From positions 8,098,321 to 8,162,320 of the forward strand of contig CM063109.1 of NCBI GenBank assembly GCA_031841125.1: a DNA stretch of 64,000 nt. Direction: 5' to 3'. Under the pieces are notes generated by a model that saw only the letters and a list, made by a program, of their open reading frames with translations, had not been told where the DNA came from and did no database searches. Made by a program: the position numbers and the translations under genes. The stretch's first letter is position 1, and the number at the start of each line of letters is the position of its first letter. The stretch is from Acanthococcus lagerstroemiae (lineage: Eukaryota; Arthropoda; Insecta; Hemiptera; Eriococcidae). This document shows, piece after piece, positions 46,527-58,114 of this stretch.

Positions 46527-47934
46527 TAACCAGGCGTTGGAGATGCTGGCCCACTGGATCGAATTGGCAGGGCTGTGCATGGCGGTGCAGAAGGCAGGAA
46601 GCGGTGTTGTTCACGACGCGACGCAAGTACAGTCCACCCACCTTTGTCCTAAAAGGTGTGGAGATTGGGCTTTGTTCAGCCCTGAGGTACCTGAGGCTAT
46701 GGTTCGACGGGAAGTGACAGTTCCGAGAGCACTTCCAACGGGCAGCTGAGAAGGCGGATCGAGTAGCCGGACACCTGTCCCGTCTGATGTTGAACCCAGG
46801 AGGACCGAGGGAGCGTATTCATGTCAGTTCTCCTATACGAGGCGCCAGTATTTGCTGACGCCATCAAGATTCCCTGCATAAAAGCGGAGATGAAGAAGGC
46901 TCAGCGAAAAGCCGCGATGGTGTGTCAGTGCGTACCGCACTGTTTCTTCAGAGGCAGTAGGCGTGTTAGCGTGTATACCGCCGATCGAACTCAAGGTCGG
47001 TGGGTTAGCGGAGGTATACGGTGCAAAGAAGAGAGCGAAGACGGAACGGGAAGCATTTCGGGTCAAGCGAATAATCCAGCAGGCCATACTTCTGAGTGGA
47101 AGGACACGCTCGCCTATCCGACCAAGAGCGAGTGGACCCGAGCGCTGATACGCGACTTCGATGTATGGGCAGGGCGATTCACGAAGAGCTGAACTTCCAC
47201 CTGACCCAAGTCCTGAGCGGCCACGGGCGTTTCGGCACGTACCTACACCGGATGGCGATAGCTTCGAGCTCCGTTTGCACGCACTGTGATCGAGAGGCGG
47301 AGGACATACCGTGGCACACCCTGTTCCAGTGTGAGGCCTGAGAGCAGAAGCGGCGCGGGACGGCAACAGCGATCGATTCCGGCGGCGGAAACACCACGAG
47401 CGACAACGACGACGGCGTGATGAGCCGTCTCGCGCCGGACACCTTGGTTCCGGAAATGTTGAAGAGTTGAAGCGGATGGAACCGGGTGTCGGCCTTTGTC
47501 TCTGCCATCATGAAGAGGAACATGCAGACGAACCAAGCTCGGCCCACACCATCGAATAGGACAACTTTGTACCATCCTAGAAGAGCTGCTGCGGACCCCC
47601 CCCCCCCGGCAAGGCTCCCCGCCGTCACCACCTTCCTGCGTCGCCACACGTACCACGACGAGAAAGTAAGGGGTGAGTGAAGAGGAAGTGCGTCCAGCTG
47701 TGGGGGACCTGAATTCCAGGCTAGTGCTCGGGAAGCGCGAACCTCGGTCAGTAGGGAACTCCCATGCTGGCCCTTGTAGGACGCGCGCACCGGCAATATG
47801 GGGGCTCGGGCCGGCCTCAAAGCGTTTCTCCGTCCACTGATGCGATACCCGAAAGGATAGTTTCCGGGGCGGGGGTGCAGTGTTTCAGGGGCCGCTTTAG
47901 CATGCGTGCACCGTCATACGTCCCACCACACCAT
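46527..47934 (+). pseudogene. R1-like non-LTR retrotransposon, 5'-truncated, with 16-bp target duplication
   Basis: CATCCTCTGATGCTCC (46511-46526) and CATCCTCCGATGCTCC (47932-47947) flank it. Frames joined by indels encode the end of an R1/TRAS-style ORF2: ALEMLAHWIELAGLCMAVQK, AAEKADRVAGHLSRLMLNPG, RCVSAYRTVSSEAVGVLACI then PPIEL, and a C-terminal zinc knuckle in frame 47096-47341 with C61, C64, H74 and C79 (VCTHCDREAEDIPWHTLFQC at 47273-47332). The last coding part gives LAPDTLVPEM. The tail from about 47690 ends in CACCAT. The catalytic part of RT is missing. GC content is high compared with the surroundings, and a C run lies at 47587. Confidence 0.88.
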
Positions 47935-49989
47935 CCTCCGATGCTCCAGTCACTATACAAGTTTGCATGTTCTGGACAGAATTGAATAAGTAAGGACTCC
48001 TAATGTTTCCAGGGTATTGACCGTGATTGAAAGTTGAAAATGAGGGACTATTGCATTACGAGGGTTTTATTTTTGGATTTTGTAGGATTTTTCTCAGTTT
48101 TGCATGGTCAAGTCGTGATGAGATTTTCATGTAGAAATTCATAGGTTTTACTTTGATTTAGAAAAAATACTTTCCTTTCAATTTTCTGGGTAACTGTTCT
48201 TTTTTTTTTTTTTTTTCTTTCTTTCTTTTTTTTCTTCGAAATGGGGTTTTTTCTGGGAACTTGGAGGATTCGGGACGCTGGCACACATCGTACATTACTT
48301 CCAACCGTAACTGCTAATTGGGACTCTCTGGGGCAGAGGAGGTAGTTGAAAATCACAAATGTCATAAATGTGCATAGCTGTATCATTCCTCAGGTTTTGG
48401 TGATCGCTAAATATATTCAATGAAAAATTTGGCCTAATAACACCAACCTATAATCCATAAAATTTTTGCAACTGACTCCTCGTTCTCCAGGTACCATCAT
48501 TTTTACTTTAAGATAAAACTTACATTGGAAACAAGCTCAGCGATATAGAAAACTCGCACAATGTTATCCATATTGTCTCTACTGTCATCTTCATTACTCT
48601 ACCTATCACCTCCCACCTCCTTGAGTGTTTTATTTTCATTTCAGGGTGAAATTAACATTAGCAATAATTTCAGTGACTGTGCAGGATGTTCATTCTCTAG
48701 AAAATCTGGAAAAGTCAGGGAATTTTGGAATTTTAAGCATTTTTCACCTAAAAGTCAGGGAATTTTGTTTTAAAAAAATGGACTGCGAAATTCTGTAGTA
48801 TTTCAAATAGATTTTACCCATTTCTTATTAAAACAAAATTGTCTTCGCTTTGCTCAGGCTATTTTTAAATCTTTTTTCTTTCACAGGAGAAGGATGTGGG
48901 TAATACACCCCCCCCCCTTCGCGTCTACATCTCTCTATTAAGGCGGCTATACACACTACTTAGCGTATTTCGTATTTCGTGACTTCACGAACCATTTCAC
49001 GAAAAATATGACTAAACGCGAACCAATCCATAAGCATTTGTCCCAATATCAGTTGTTTCGTGTTTCGTGTTTTTATCTCATCCTGTGTGCGAGAATCTGA
49101 AAATCGGCACGAAAAGACAGGAAAATGAAAAAATATTCAGTCCAGTTCCTCCCCCCAGTGTAAAAAATTTTTTGAGAAAGCCGTAATGAAACGAAAATTT
49201 GAAAACCAATGAATTCACTTTCTGGAACACCCTGCCATCGGGTTTTTCTTCGGCTCGCTTCTCCTTCGTAAATGTAGATAAGGGTGAACTTCCTAGATTT
49301 TGGGGGAAGAGTAACTAAGCCATGAAATTTTAAAAAAATCGAAAGACTGCATAATAATTATTATCGCGTTACGAAAGAGTCCATTGTTTTCAAATCAGGG
49401 TGTCTACAGTCAAGTGAGTCGAGTAAAAGTCAAGTACTCAAAGAAAAAGTCAAGTAGTAAAGTAAAAGTCAAGTATTTTCTCAAAATTCTTCTATAGATC
49501 AAGTAATGTTAATTATATGAATGACTAGGAACGATGAATGAACTGAAAAATAACAAAGCTAGATGTAAAAATTTTTGTTCCGATTTTCAATAATTGAGGA
49601 GCGCACTTCCAAAGCGACCTAACTGCAAAATTATGATTTCTTGAGTTTTTGTTTTCAACACGCGGTCTTGCCGCGCTAGGGGCATACTTTGCAAAAACAA
49701 GAACACAAAATTTTTCTTGAAGATTGAACTTATTGATACCTACCTTAAAAAATTCATTACCTACTTTACTGTTTTGCTTATAAAGTGTTTTGTTTGTTCT
49801 TCTGAAAACTAAAATTTTGCAGTTAGGTCACTTTGGAAGTGAACTCCTCAACTGCTATTGGTCTCCTTCATTACTTGCGCCATATTGCGTATCAGACTAA
49901 TTTTGCAGTTTTACGATTTGCTGAACTGCTTGTATGTTCCTGCATAAGGCGCGCCTTTTCGCAGTCCAATATCAAGTCAAATTTATAGG

Positions 49990-50693
49990 CAGAGACGTAC
50001 TGAAGAGTTTATCCGGGGGGGGGGGGGTGTTGTGAAAAACTCAACTGACTCAACTAAAAATTCCCAAATATCAAAGCTAAAAAGAAAAAACTTTTGACTG
50101 GTGTGATTTTCCCAACTTCTCAACTGAATTCCCAGGTGTCAAAGAAAGCAAAAGAAAGAGAAAAAACAACAACTTTTGATTGACTGATTGGATTTTTCAA
50201 ATACTCGGAATTCCCAAATATCTAAGTAAAAAAAAAAACCTTTTGACTTGTTGGATTTTCCCTACTTCTCCACTCAATTCCCAATTGTCAGAGCAAAGAA
50301 AAAACTTTTTTTTTGTACTTGTTGGATTCTTCCAACTTTCTAACTGAATTCCCAAGTGTCAAAGCAGAAAGCAAACAAAAAAAAACAAAAAAACTTTTGA
50401 TTGACTTACTGGATTTTTCCAACAGATGCTGACTCAACTCGGAATTCCCAAATATCAAAGTAAACAAAAAAAAACAAAAAAAACTTTTGACTTGCTAGAT
50501 TTTTCCAAGTTCTTAACTCAATTCCCAAGTGTCAAAGCAAGTAAAAAAAAAATGAAAAATGAAAAACTTTTCGCTTGTTGGGTTTTCCCAACTCCGCCTG
50601 ACCGAGATGGTAAATTTCCCCAACGGCTGAGTGAAAAATTTCTTCCGGGGGAGGGGGGGTAGCTGTCTCCTACCCCCTGTCGGTACATCCCAG
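49990..50693. mobile_element. Inner hAT-type MITE (family M3), 8-bp duplication TTTATAGG
   Basis: Ends CAGAGACGTACTGA and GTCGGTACATCCCAG, flanked exactly by TTTATAGG at 49982-49989 and 50694-50701. Poly-G runs sit just inside both ends (about 50017 and 50650). At 704 bp it is about three times the length of its relative at 23535-23753, because of an internal tandem array. Confidence 0.88.
50055..50560. repeat. Minisatellite inside the MITE, seven units of about 67-93 bp
   Basis: The string AATTCCCAA(A/G)T(A/G)TCAAAG recurs near 50062, 50127, 50209, 50276, 50348, 50441 and 50521. Each is followed by an A-rich run, CTTTTGA(C/T)T and TTGTTGGATTTTTCCAAC-type sequence. Two unit subtypes (AAATATC and AGTGTC) partly alternate, suggesting expansion by a larger two-part unit. 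Confidence 0.85.
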
Positions 50694-51799
50694 TTTATAG
50701 GTCAAATAAAAGTCAAGTATTTTGATCTTACAAATTGTGGAGATACCCTGCAAATATATGACCATGTATATCTATCGATACTCTTCAATTGAAGTCTCTC
50801 CCGCCATAATTTTCCTGATACTAACCACCTTTTTACTTTCATAACATTTGTTGTTAGATATGCTGCAGCTTCTTCACCTAGGTTCCAGAATTCATTTTAA
50901 TAGTTATTTTTCCTCCCCCTAAACCATTCAGGCTCCAGGAGGGAGGGACTAATTCCGGTTACTCTAGTTTTCCTCGAGTTCCAAATTGTTTACGAGATTC
51001 TAAAGTCAATATTTTGGACAGGATAGCCAACCAAGCTCTGAGTCGCTGGTTTCGAATATTGCCTCAGATTTTTTTCTAACCTCTTCCAGAGAACTGTCGT
51101 AATACGAATTCAGCTTCTCCTGCGAAAAATTGCTCGAAGTATCGAAATAGGGGTGGTTTTATGTCGCTGATTTCGAATATCGCTTCCGATTTTTAATCTG
51201 GACTAAATGTAAGCTCCTGTGCTTTTTCAGTCAAGAAATTTTTACGGCCATGTTTTTATTAGCATCACTTTGAATAAATAAAACCTATTCGGTGGCTTTA
51301 ATTAGAAAGGGTGAATTTCGAGTCAACCGTTGCTTGTGATACGCTCTTGCTACCTCATTGGTCGCACTAGGAGGGATAGAATCCAGAAATTACCCCTAAA
51401 ATCGAATGCAGCGACCTCGAAAACCTCTAAACCAATTTTCGAATTTTATTCTTTCACGCCCCCTTTCACGGTCGGCAATAAGTCACACAAATAAAAATCC
51501 ATGAAGTCGTTAATTGACATCACATCACGCTGCACCCCAAAGAGCGCGTTTTCATTTCCATCATTAAATTTTTACACTCCTTCTACCATAGCTCCATAGG
51601 CACACGATGGTAAAAAAAAAAAGTTTGTGAAGTGATTGACGATATTCGCCGCTCACGGTGTTCGAAAAATTTGACTCTCCCCCTTGCATGTGTAATTAGT
51701 ATTTGAAGGGTCTGGAATACTGGAAAAGTAGCCTGGAAAACCTGGAAAAGTCAGGGAAACTCATTTCCGAACAAGAATGGACACCCTGCTGTGAATCGA

Positions 51800-52960
51800 T
51801 ACTCATATTGCAATTTTTGAAATTTCATAGCTCTGCCCCCTGCTTGGTACCACAAATTATGCAGTTACCGTGAAACTAATACCAAAGTCGAACTTTGTGA
51901 CCTGGAACCCCTTCCCCCTAATCGGTTTGATGATTCTGGCTGTGAAAGTCTTGAAACGATGTGATGAAAAGTCATTTCTATGACACTAAAAAACGCAGAA
52001 AAACCCAAATTTCAAAGTGTGATATCTACAGATAGGGGTAGGGAGCTGGAATGAATTCCAGGGATGTGTAGAGTGGAAATGCAGAGAGACGTATCTGGCG
52101 AAGATTTGCATCCTTTCTATTGTTTGCTTTAGGACTGTAAAAATGTTGAAAATTCTACGTTTTTCCTGTAAGGTTTGTGTAAAATTGGTCTTATTACACT
52201 TCCGCCTTTTTAACGACATTTTTAGGGCAATTAGAAAAACTTGAATAGAACCTTTCTTACGAATAATCTCTTACGGAATGATTTGGTTTCGAATATTTAC
52301 CCCCATTTTCGACAACTTTGAGAGCTTGATTCCCCTTTTCACTCGCAAATACTTGGGAAGCCATCTAGGGGCTAAAGGTTTCTAGTGATGATCAAGACGA
52401 TCAGTATCAACACCAATTTTTTCTTTTAATGCCCAGTTTCGATCTAATTTTATACATTCGTGAGTACGTCTCAAGTAAGTGTGCAGTGCCGTGTGTTATT
52501 GGCCTGTGTATTATCAGTGTATATGAGACAAGTTGCTCATCTGCCTGCCTAGACTGTAGTGAATTTAGAGCATTTTCTTCCGGCGTGCGGTCGAATGTAC
52601 CGTATATGTATGCATATGCACCTGTTCATGTTGTCTGTTCTTGAAAGAGTCAGAATGTGTCACTGGTAAAAGTGGATGCGTGCAGATTTGCATGGCTATT
52701 GTCAGATTAAGATGATTCATGGTCGCCGATCAAGATAATTTATATGTGCTGTACGTATTATGAAGCGAGGGCGTGATTTAATGTGTTGGAATTACCAAAA
52801 ATTGTAATTTGTATCAGACGTTGCAGAGAAGGCGTTGACGTTGCCGGAGACATTGACTATGTGATGCAGAAATAATCATTTTTCACACGTCCACACCCGA
52901 GGATATGATGTACGTCTAAATCACTCCATTCTAATTTTCCGAAAAATAGATGTTAGGCGA
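51800..52960. other. Stretch without recognised features
   Basis: No bounded repeat or exon with splice context is visible. The short ORFs at 51986-52219 and 52429-52644 resemble nothing I know. Confidence 0.35.
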
Positions 52961-52972
52961 TACCAATCGGTC

Positions 52973-53321
52973 AAGGTGCCCAGTTCTGGAAAAGTCAGGG
53001 ATCTTAGGAAATATTTCTATGGAAAAAGCATAATGCATATAAGGGAGCTTCCGAAAGTGTACGTTGTCCTTTGAAGTGGTTGAAGTCGAAATGAAGCAGT
53101 TGATAAAGTTTTTTTTATTTTTATATCTTAGTTTTGTTTTCATGTTTTTATTTTTCGTAATGAAGTTGCAGAAATTTTGAATATTGCGCACATTTTTTCG
53201 TTTGCCCTGTAACTTCATTTAGCTTTCCATTTGGCTCATTCTGAAACGTGTGTCTGGGAAAGTTAAGGAAAAGTCAAGAAATTTCATTTTAGAAAAAAAA
53301 ACAAAAAAACTGGGCATCCTG
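52973..53321. mobile_element. TIR element related to 14642-14909
   Basis: Left AAGGTGCCCAGTTCTGG, right AACTGGGCATCCTG. The interior shares AAAAAGCATAATGCATA, TATCTTAGTTTTGTTTTCAT and TTGAATATTGCGCACAT with the 14642 element, plus an extra 70 bp before the right end. No convincing target duplication. Confidence 0.75.
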
Positions 53322-53460
53322 TTGGTGGTTAAGTGTATCATGTTCTTTGCTTGCTTTTTTATTTTTTATTACATTTAGTAGGAGTAATCAAAATTACGCG
53401 TACGGGTTTTACAAAGAATTAGAGGACATCACCCACCTTGCGCCGGCCCTGAAAACTTGT

Positions 53461-53746
53461 AGGGTAGCCATTTTCTGAATAACCGGGAACATTTAGGGAA
53501 TTTTATCAGTCTGGAAAAGTAAGGGAATTTCCTTAATTTGATCAAAATCAAGAAACTTTTTGAGAATAATACACTATTTTTCAAGAATAATGTCAGCGTA
53601 AAGCATAATGATTTATTTCTTTTACAAAGTATTCTTAAAACTGTGTACAATACTACCTGAAAAAATGTCAGGGAAATTTTTGGAAAATTGGTCGGGAAAA
53701 TCGGGAAAAGTTAAAAAAATTATTCTAATAAGAATGTGGCTACCCT
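53461..53746. mobile_element. TIR element with AGGGTAGCCA ends
   Basis: Left AGGGTAGCCATT, right GTGGCTACCCT. AACTTGT lies at 53454-53460 and, one base outside the right end, at 53748-53754, compatible with a 7-8-bp duplication. The interior (AAACTTTTTGAGAA, GTCAGGGAAATTT) matches 54760-55037. Confidence 0.7.
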
Positions 53747-54539
53747 GAACTTGTGATCAATTTGAAGAGTACGATCCTAATTGGGATATAGAATGAAATG
53801 TAGAAAGCATTTGTGACGCTACACACACGCTCGCACACTGACACATACATGTAAGGAGGCTGAATAATCAAAATCGATATTTTCTATCCTTTAACACGGA
53901 GGAGGGGGGGGGGGCAAAGATCCTTCTCGTCTTATTAGGATTACACCTGTTCGTTTGTTTGGATGACTGTTTTAATTTGTAGTTAGTGTTGTAGAAAAAA
54001 GATTCCAATAAGAATTTACCTTTAAATAACTTTAAACTTTTCAACATTCAAAATATCGAATCATCGTCTGTACATTTCGTTTGGGAGTAAATTATTTGAT
54101 CACTCAAGTTTGTCAGCTTCTCAACTCTGCCATCAGGTGTCAGCCACTTCGATTCTGAGTCCCAATTGTGACTTGTGAGATTGCTATTCAGTATGATCTT
54201 CCCTTTCAAGATATAGCTGAACAGGAGAGAGCCGACGATATTGAGCCGCTACCTTCCATAGGCAAACCTTCTTTCTTTCTAGTTCTTTTGCACACTCATA
54301 ATTTTCAGTCTTACTACCTGCAGTTCGTGTCACACGAAAATAACAACGACCCTCTCGTCTCAGCCGACACCTACACGTATGGATGCACTAATTGATTTAT
54401 TCGTGTCGATAAATTTGCATATCGAACTGTAGATATGAGTTTTACGGTGACATGGTCACCTTGAAAGTTCAGAATTCGGTTCAGACGATCAGAACAACCA
54501 AACTAACTGAGGCTAAAAGGTATATTACTCAACAGTTAT

Positions 54540-54740
54540 CCTTTTCGGTTCTTAGCCTCTAACCGTCATCGTACATGTACTCGTGTACACTCACCACACG
54601 CCTCCACCCGCTGCCTTGGTCGGCTTTTCATTCGAACGCCGGGGTCAACAAATTTTCACTACAGCGTTTCGAACGGTTCAATGACTTCGAAAGTGAAAAT
54701 TTTCTTTTTCGTGAGTCGCGTTTTCCACTGTCGGTCGAGA
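54540..54740 (-). promoter_or_regulatory. Locally CpG-richer stretch with a good minus-strand donor, possible promoter/first exon
   Basis: Between 54550 and 54740 CpG dinucleotides are denser than around it. The minus strand runs through GGTGGAGGCGTGTG into GTGAGTGTAC at about 54590. A non-coding first exon is possible; nothing else supports it. Confidence 0.2.
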
Positions 54741-54759
54741 AGTGTTGCTATGGTCAGGG

Positions 54760-55037
54760 TTGGCAAAGAAGGAGAATATTCTAATTCTCAGTGAGCTGAA
54801 CTTATTTGAGAATATTCTGTCAGAGAAAATGCTAAGAATATGAGGGTTTTCATTTTTTGGAAAACCTGGGAAAGTCAAGAAATGACTATAATTCTGATCA
54901 AAATAAGTAAACTTTTTGAGAAGTATTCTGAAAGCTATGTGCAATACTAGCTGAAAAAATGTCAGAGAAAATTTGGGAAATTGGTCTAGAAAACAGAGAA
55001 AAATCAGGAAAAATCATTATAGACAAAAGTGGCTACC
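54760..55037. mobile_element. Diverged copy of the 53461-53746 element
   Basis: Shares AAACTTTTTGAGAAGTATTC, TGCAATACTAGCTGAAAAAA and GTGGCTACCTTGAA with the 53461 element. The left end (CAGGGTTGGCAAAG) is poorly preserved. Confidence 0.65.
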
Positions 55038-55274
55038 TTGAATAACTTTTGTGCTTCATTTATTCTGAGTTCTAATATAATTTCGTTTTATTATCAACTA
55101 CGTGTTTCCCCATTTTTATAGGATTTTAAATGAGTCTCGAAGAGTTAGACACCCTTTACATGAGTCTTATGTAAACCAGGTTGTACGAGTATGAGGCTAG
55201 AAGTGTGTGAAAGAGTTTTAAGCGAGTCTTCTGAGTCTTGTAAAGCGTTTAAATCATTAGTTTCATGGAACCGT

Positions 55275-55567
55275 AAAAGGAGCTGGAAGTGGGGAAACTT
55301 ACCCTCTGTAGAAATTTTTCACTCAGAAGTTGAGAAAATTAACCATTTTAGTTGGGGACGAAAATAAGGGGGCATGGAAGCCTCCACCGGAGTTGGAAAA
55401 TTTTCGTTGATGGATCAAAAGTTGGAAAAATCCAACAAGCCAAAAGTTTTTTTTAGCTAATAGAAAAAATGTTGATACTTGAGAAATTTAAGTTGAGTCA
55501 TTGGGAATTTCACAATTGTTGTTGTTTCCACCCCTTCCCAGAAAAAACTCTTCGCTAGGTCCCTGGA
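55275..55567. mobile_element. MITE family M3 copy (degraded ends)
   Basis: Interior strings AATTTTTCACTCAGAAGTTG, AAAATCCAACAAGCCAAAAG, GAGTCATTGGGAATTTCACA match 23535-23753. The right end reads TTCGCTAGGTCCCTGG. The poly-C run typical of the family is replaced by CCACCCCTTCCC. Confidence 0.65.
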
Positions 55568-56334
55568 AATGTTCTCAAAGAGTTTGAAACGAGGCTTCAA
55601 AAGCTGAACAGCGTTATAATTGAATTTGAAAAGGAATCCTACTGAGCGTCCATTGCCTTAATCAAGTCTGAATGAGTTTTAAATGAGTTTGGATGAGGCT
55701 GAAAGAATCTCGAAGAGTCTAGCAAAGCTTTTAATGTCCTGTAAAATCTTAAGCAAGGTTGGAAGAGTTTTGGTAGATCAAAATCTAATTTACAAGAATA
55801 GTAGGAAAACATTTCTTTACTATGTGGGTAAAAAGGCTTCGCTAATCTGCCGAAAAACATTCTTCCCTCGCCTCATTTTGATTCCAAAGGAAAATTCAAT
55901 AAGACCGTGCTAAATATCCGGAGATTTTACCATTTTCATATTTTGTGGGGTGTAATAAATTTTGAGCGAAATATCACGAAATTGAGAGGAATGGTTTGGA
56001 GTTTTTTATGGATCGTATTTTTTGTACTGTATATAATGACAAAATGTGTGAGAACTGTTTTTGCAGGCCTCTCTATTTACTGCGATTTATGTCAGGTACA
56101 TTCATTTTCTATGAGACAATAGGAAGGAGACTCGAAAGACTTGAATGTCACTTGAAATGAGTGTAGCAAAGAGGATCCTGGTGGGTGGTGTACGTCTCTG
56201 TCTTTTTTCAGGCGATGTTTTTAAATGTTATAGTATTAGTATAAAGGTGTGGACGTACAGAGCAGGGGGGTTGATTCAGATTATCGATTATTTTAATTGT
56301 CAATTTTTTATGGTCACTGTACTCATCTCTGGTC

Positions 56335-57525
56335 GCTAACGCGATACTCGAAAGGGTAGTTTCGGGGCCTGAGGTGCAGTGTCTGGTAGTGATGCAAATA
56401 TTGTATCAAAAATATTGTTATCTATCGATAATTTTTCCGCTGAATATCGAATAATGGAGTTTTTCCGATTATCGGATAATGTTCGATATCTATCGATATT
56501 CTTATAGGAAGAGCGATATTTCAATATTTTGAAAACCTCCAATACAGTGTGACCGATTGAGTTACTTTACTTCTTCCCTGTCACCAGATCGACTGTCTGG
56601 AAACGCCAAATATCTCAAAATTTGCCAGTTTCGCCCTTTCGCCAGACAGTGTTGGTGCAAAATTTTCCTAATAATACATTTTTCCCTTTTCAAGTTTCCT
56701 AGTACCTTATTTAAGAGAAAAACCTTCAAGTAACAGATTTTCAGGTCCTTTTCCTGGGACGATTCACTGATGATGATATAAGTACAGACGTACTAAAAAG
56801 GCCTGTAAGTTCCATTGTTATGAAGTCTCTCTTGATCAAATTTCAGTTTTTCATTGTTTTTTCTTATTATTGAGCCAAAAATGTGATAACAGTTTTAACT
56901 TGATTCGCCAGAAAACTGCTAGATAATAGTGATTTTGATGACTAAATTTGCTCAAAAGTGCTTCAATGTGAATGTGTTTGTTTTGTCAATTGTAAAATTG
57001 TAAGTTGGATTTTGGGATATTAAATGGACAAGTCCTTGAAAAGAGAGAGGCCGAAGCCAACTCCGGCAACTGTACTGGATTCTGATTCTAGTACCAGCTC
57101 CACCCGAACAATTGTGGCGGTAGAAAATGAACACAATGATCAGTGATTAACTTACCTATATTAATGTTGAAACAACTCTTCCGAAATGTGATAAAAATTG
57201 TTTGCAATTTTCAAAATTTGGTTTTGACAGGAATTATTGTCCATGAGTCTGACCTCACAACTGTATGAAGAAAAAGAACTTGGAAAATAATTAGTAAAAT
57301 ATAGTGACAAGTATTATAGAAAACAAAAATGATGAAACAAGGCAGATTAACTTGGTCTAAATATTTCCGATCAAAATATCAGAACTATCGATATTTATAA
57401 AGTACAATATCGATATTTTAAATGATTGTGATAATAACAATATTATCGTATCGATATTGGTTTTCTCAATATCTTGCATCACTAGTGTCTGGGGAGCTAC
57501 TTTAGTATACGGGCTTCGCCGTATG
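56335..57525 (+). mobile_element. R1-like LINE tail fragment, split in two by an hAT-type insertion
   Basis: 56335-56386 (GCGATACTCGAAAGGGTAGT, GGTGCAGTGTCTGG) and 57485-57525 (GTGTCTGGGGAGCTACTTTA, GTATACGGGCTTCGCC) are consecutive parts of the R1-like tail. Removing 56387-57484 plus one copy of GTGTCTGG restores a continuous tail. Confidence 0.7.
56387..57484. mobile_element. hAT-type element, TAGTGATGCAA ends, 8-bp duplication GTGTCTGG
   Basis: A 1098-bp element beginning TAGTGATGCAAATATTG and ending CAATATCTTGCATCACTA. GTGTCTGG lies at 56379-56386 and 57485-57492. Subterminal ATCGATA/TATCGAT strings are dense at both ends. One short frame, 57024-57146 (+), encodes 40 residues (MDKSLKRERPKPTPATVLDS then a Ser/Thr-rich stretch) and could be the N terminus of a lost transposase. 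No BED finger or dimerisation domain is seen. Confidence 0.88.
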
Positions 57526-57539
57526 CTGCAGTCAATATA

Positions 57540-58040
57540 TCGATTATTTCAAGTATCAACATTTAAATTATTTCAATAATAAATTTGCCGATTATTTTGA
57601 TGATCAATGTATAAATTGTTTCAATCAATTTGTTAATTTTCAGTGTATCAGTTGATTTAATTATTAGATTTTTTCTAAATACTGTGTTGACCATCTTATT
57701 TATTAGGTAATAATTTCAACAGTTAATATTTTGATTATTTTGATACGAGTTCTATTGATTTATTTGACTGTTGATACGTTAATTTTTTTTATTTTTAGTG
57801 CGTTAACTATTTTGATTTATCGAAATGTCAATTATCTTCCGATTACTAATATATCGACTGTCTTGGGATTGTCAGCCCATTGATTATTGTGATTATTCAT
57901 ATATTCATTACATCAATTATTGGAAATATTAATATATATCAGTTGATAATCAATCGATCATTTCAAGTATTAATGTATCAATTATTTTGATTAACGATGC
58001 ATCGGTTATTTTGATTATCAGTTTCATCTCGATCGGTTAT
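57540..58040. repeat. Degenerate TTGATTATTT-based tandem repeat
   Basis: Variants of ATCGATTATTTTGATTATCAATGTATC recur about every 25-30 bp with heavy divergence (near 57580, 57715, 57960, 58000). AT content is very high. It directly follows the R1-like tail. Confidence 0.6.
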
Positions 58041-58114
58041 TTATTTTCAAAAAATAATCTTTTTTTTTTACCACGGTTGGTTGTGCTAGATTGTTCCCAC
58101 TCTCCTCCCAATTC

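Larger units (their letters stand above)
49396..50750. mobile_element. Middle element of the stack, CAGGGTGTCTACA ends, CAAAT duplication
   Basis: Left CAGGGTGTCTACA, right GTGGAGATACCCTG, and CAAAT directly on both sides (49391-49395 and 50751-50755). The interior is marked by repeated AAAGTCAAGTA strings on both sides of the inner element. Without the inner element it is about 650 bp. Confidence 0.65.
48682..51788. mobile_element. Outer element of a nested stack, CAGGRTGTYCATTCT ends
   Basis: Left CAGGATGTTCATTCT and right AGAATGGACACCCTG agree as inverted repeats at 13 of 15 positions. CTGTG directly flanks both ends. Just inside each end is a similar CTGGAAAAGTCAGGGAA string. With the inner insertion (49396-50750) removed, it would be about 1.75 kb. 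No transposase was recognised. Confidence 0.6.

Noticed and set aside
47179..47820. 213-codon minus-strand ORF, the longest frame in the window
   Set aside because: It is antisense to the GC-rich R1-like LINE remnant, whose sense frames carry the recognisable RT C terminus and zinc knuckle. Low stop-codon density follows from GC content.
52973..53321. 5-bp or 8-bp target duplication for this element
   Set aside because: CGGTC/TCA on the left and TTGGT on the right do not match, so no duplication is claimed despite the good ends.
57540..58040. CRISPR-like or regular satellite array
   Set aside because: Units vary strongly in length and sequence with no spacer structure; this is a eukaryotic low-complexity region.
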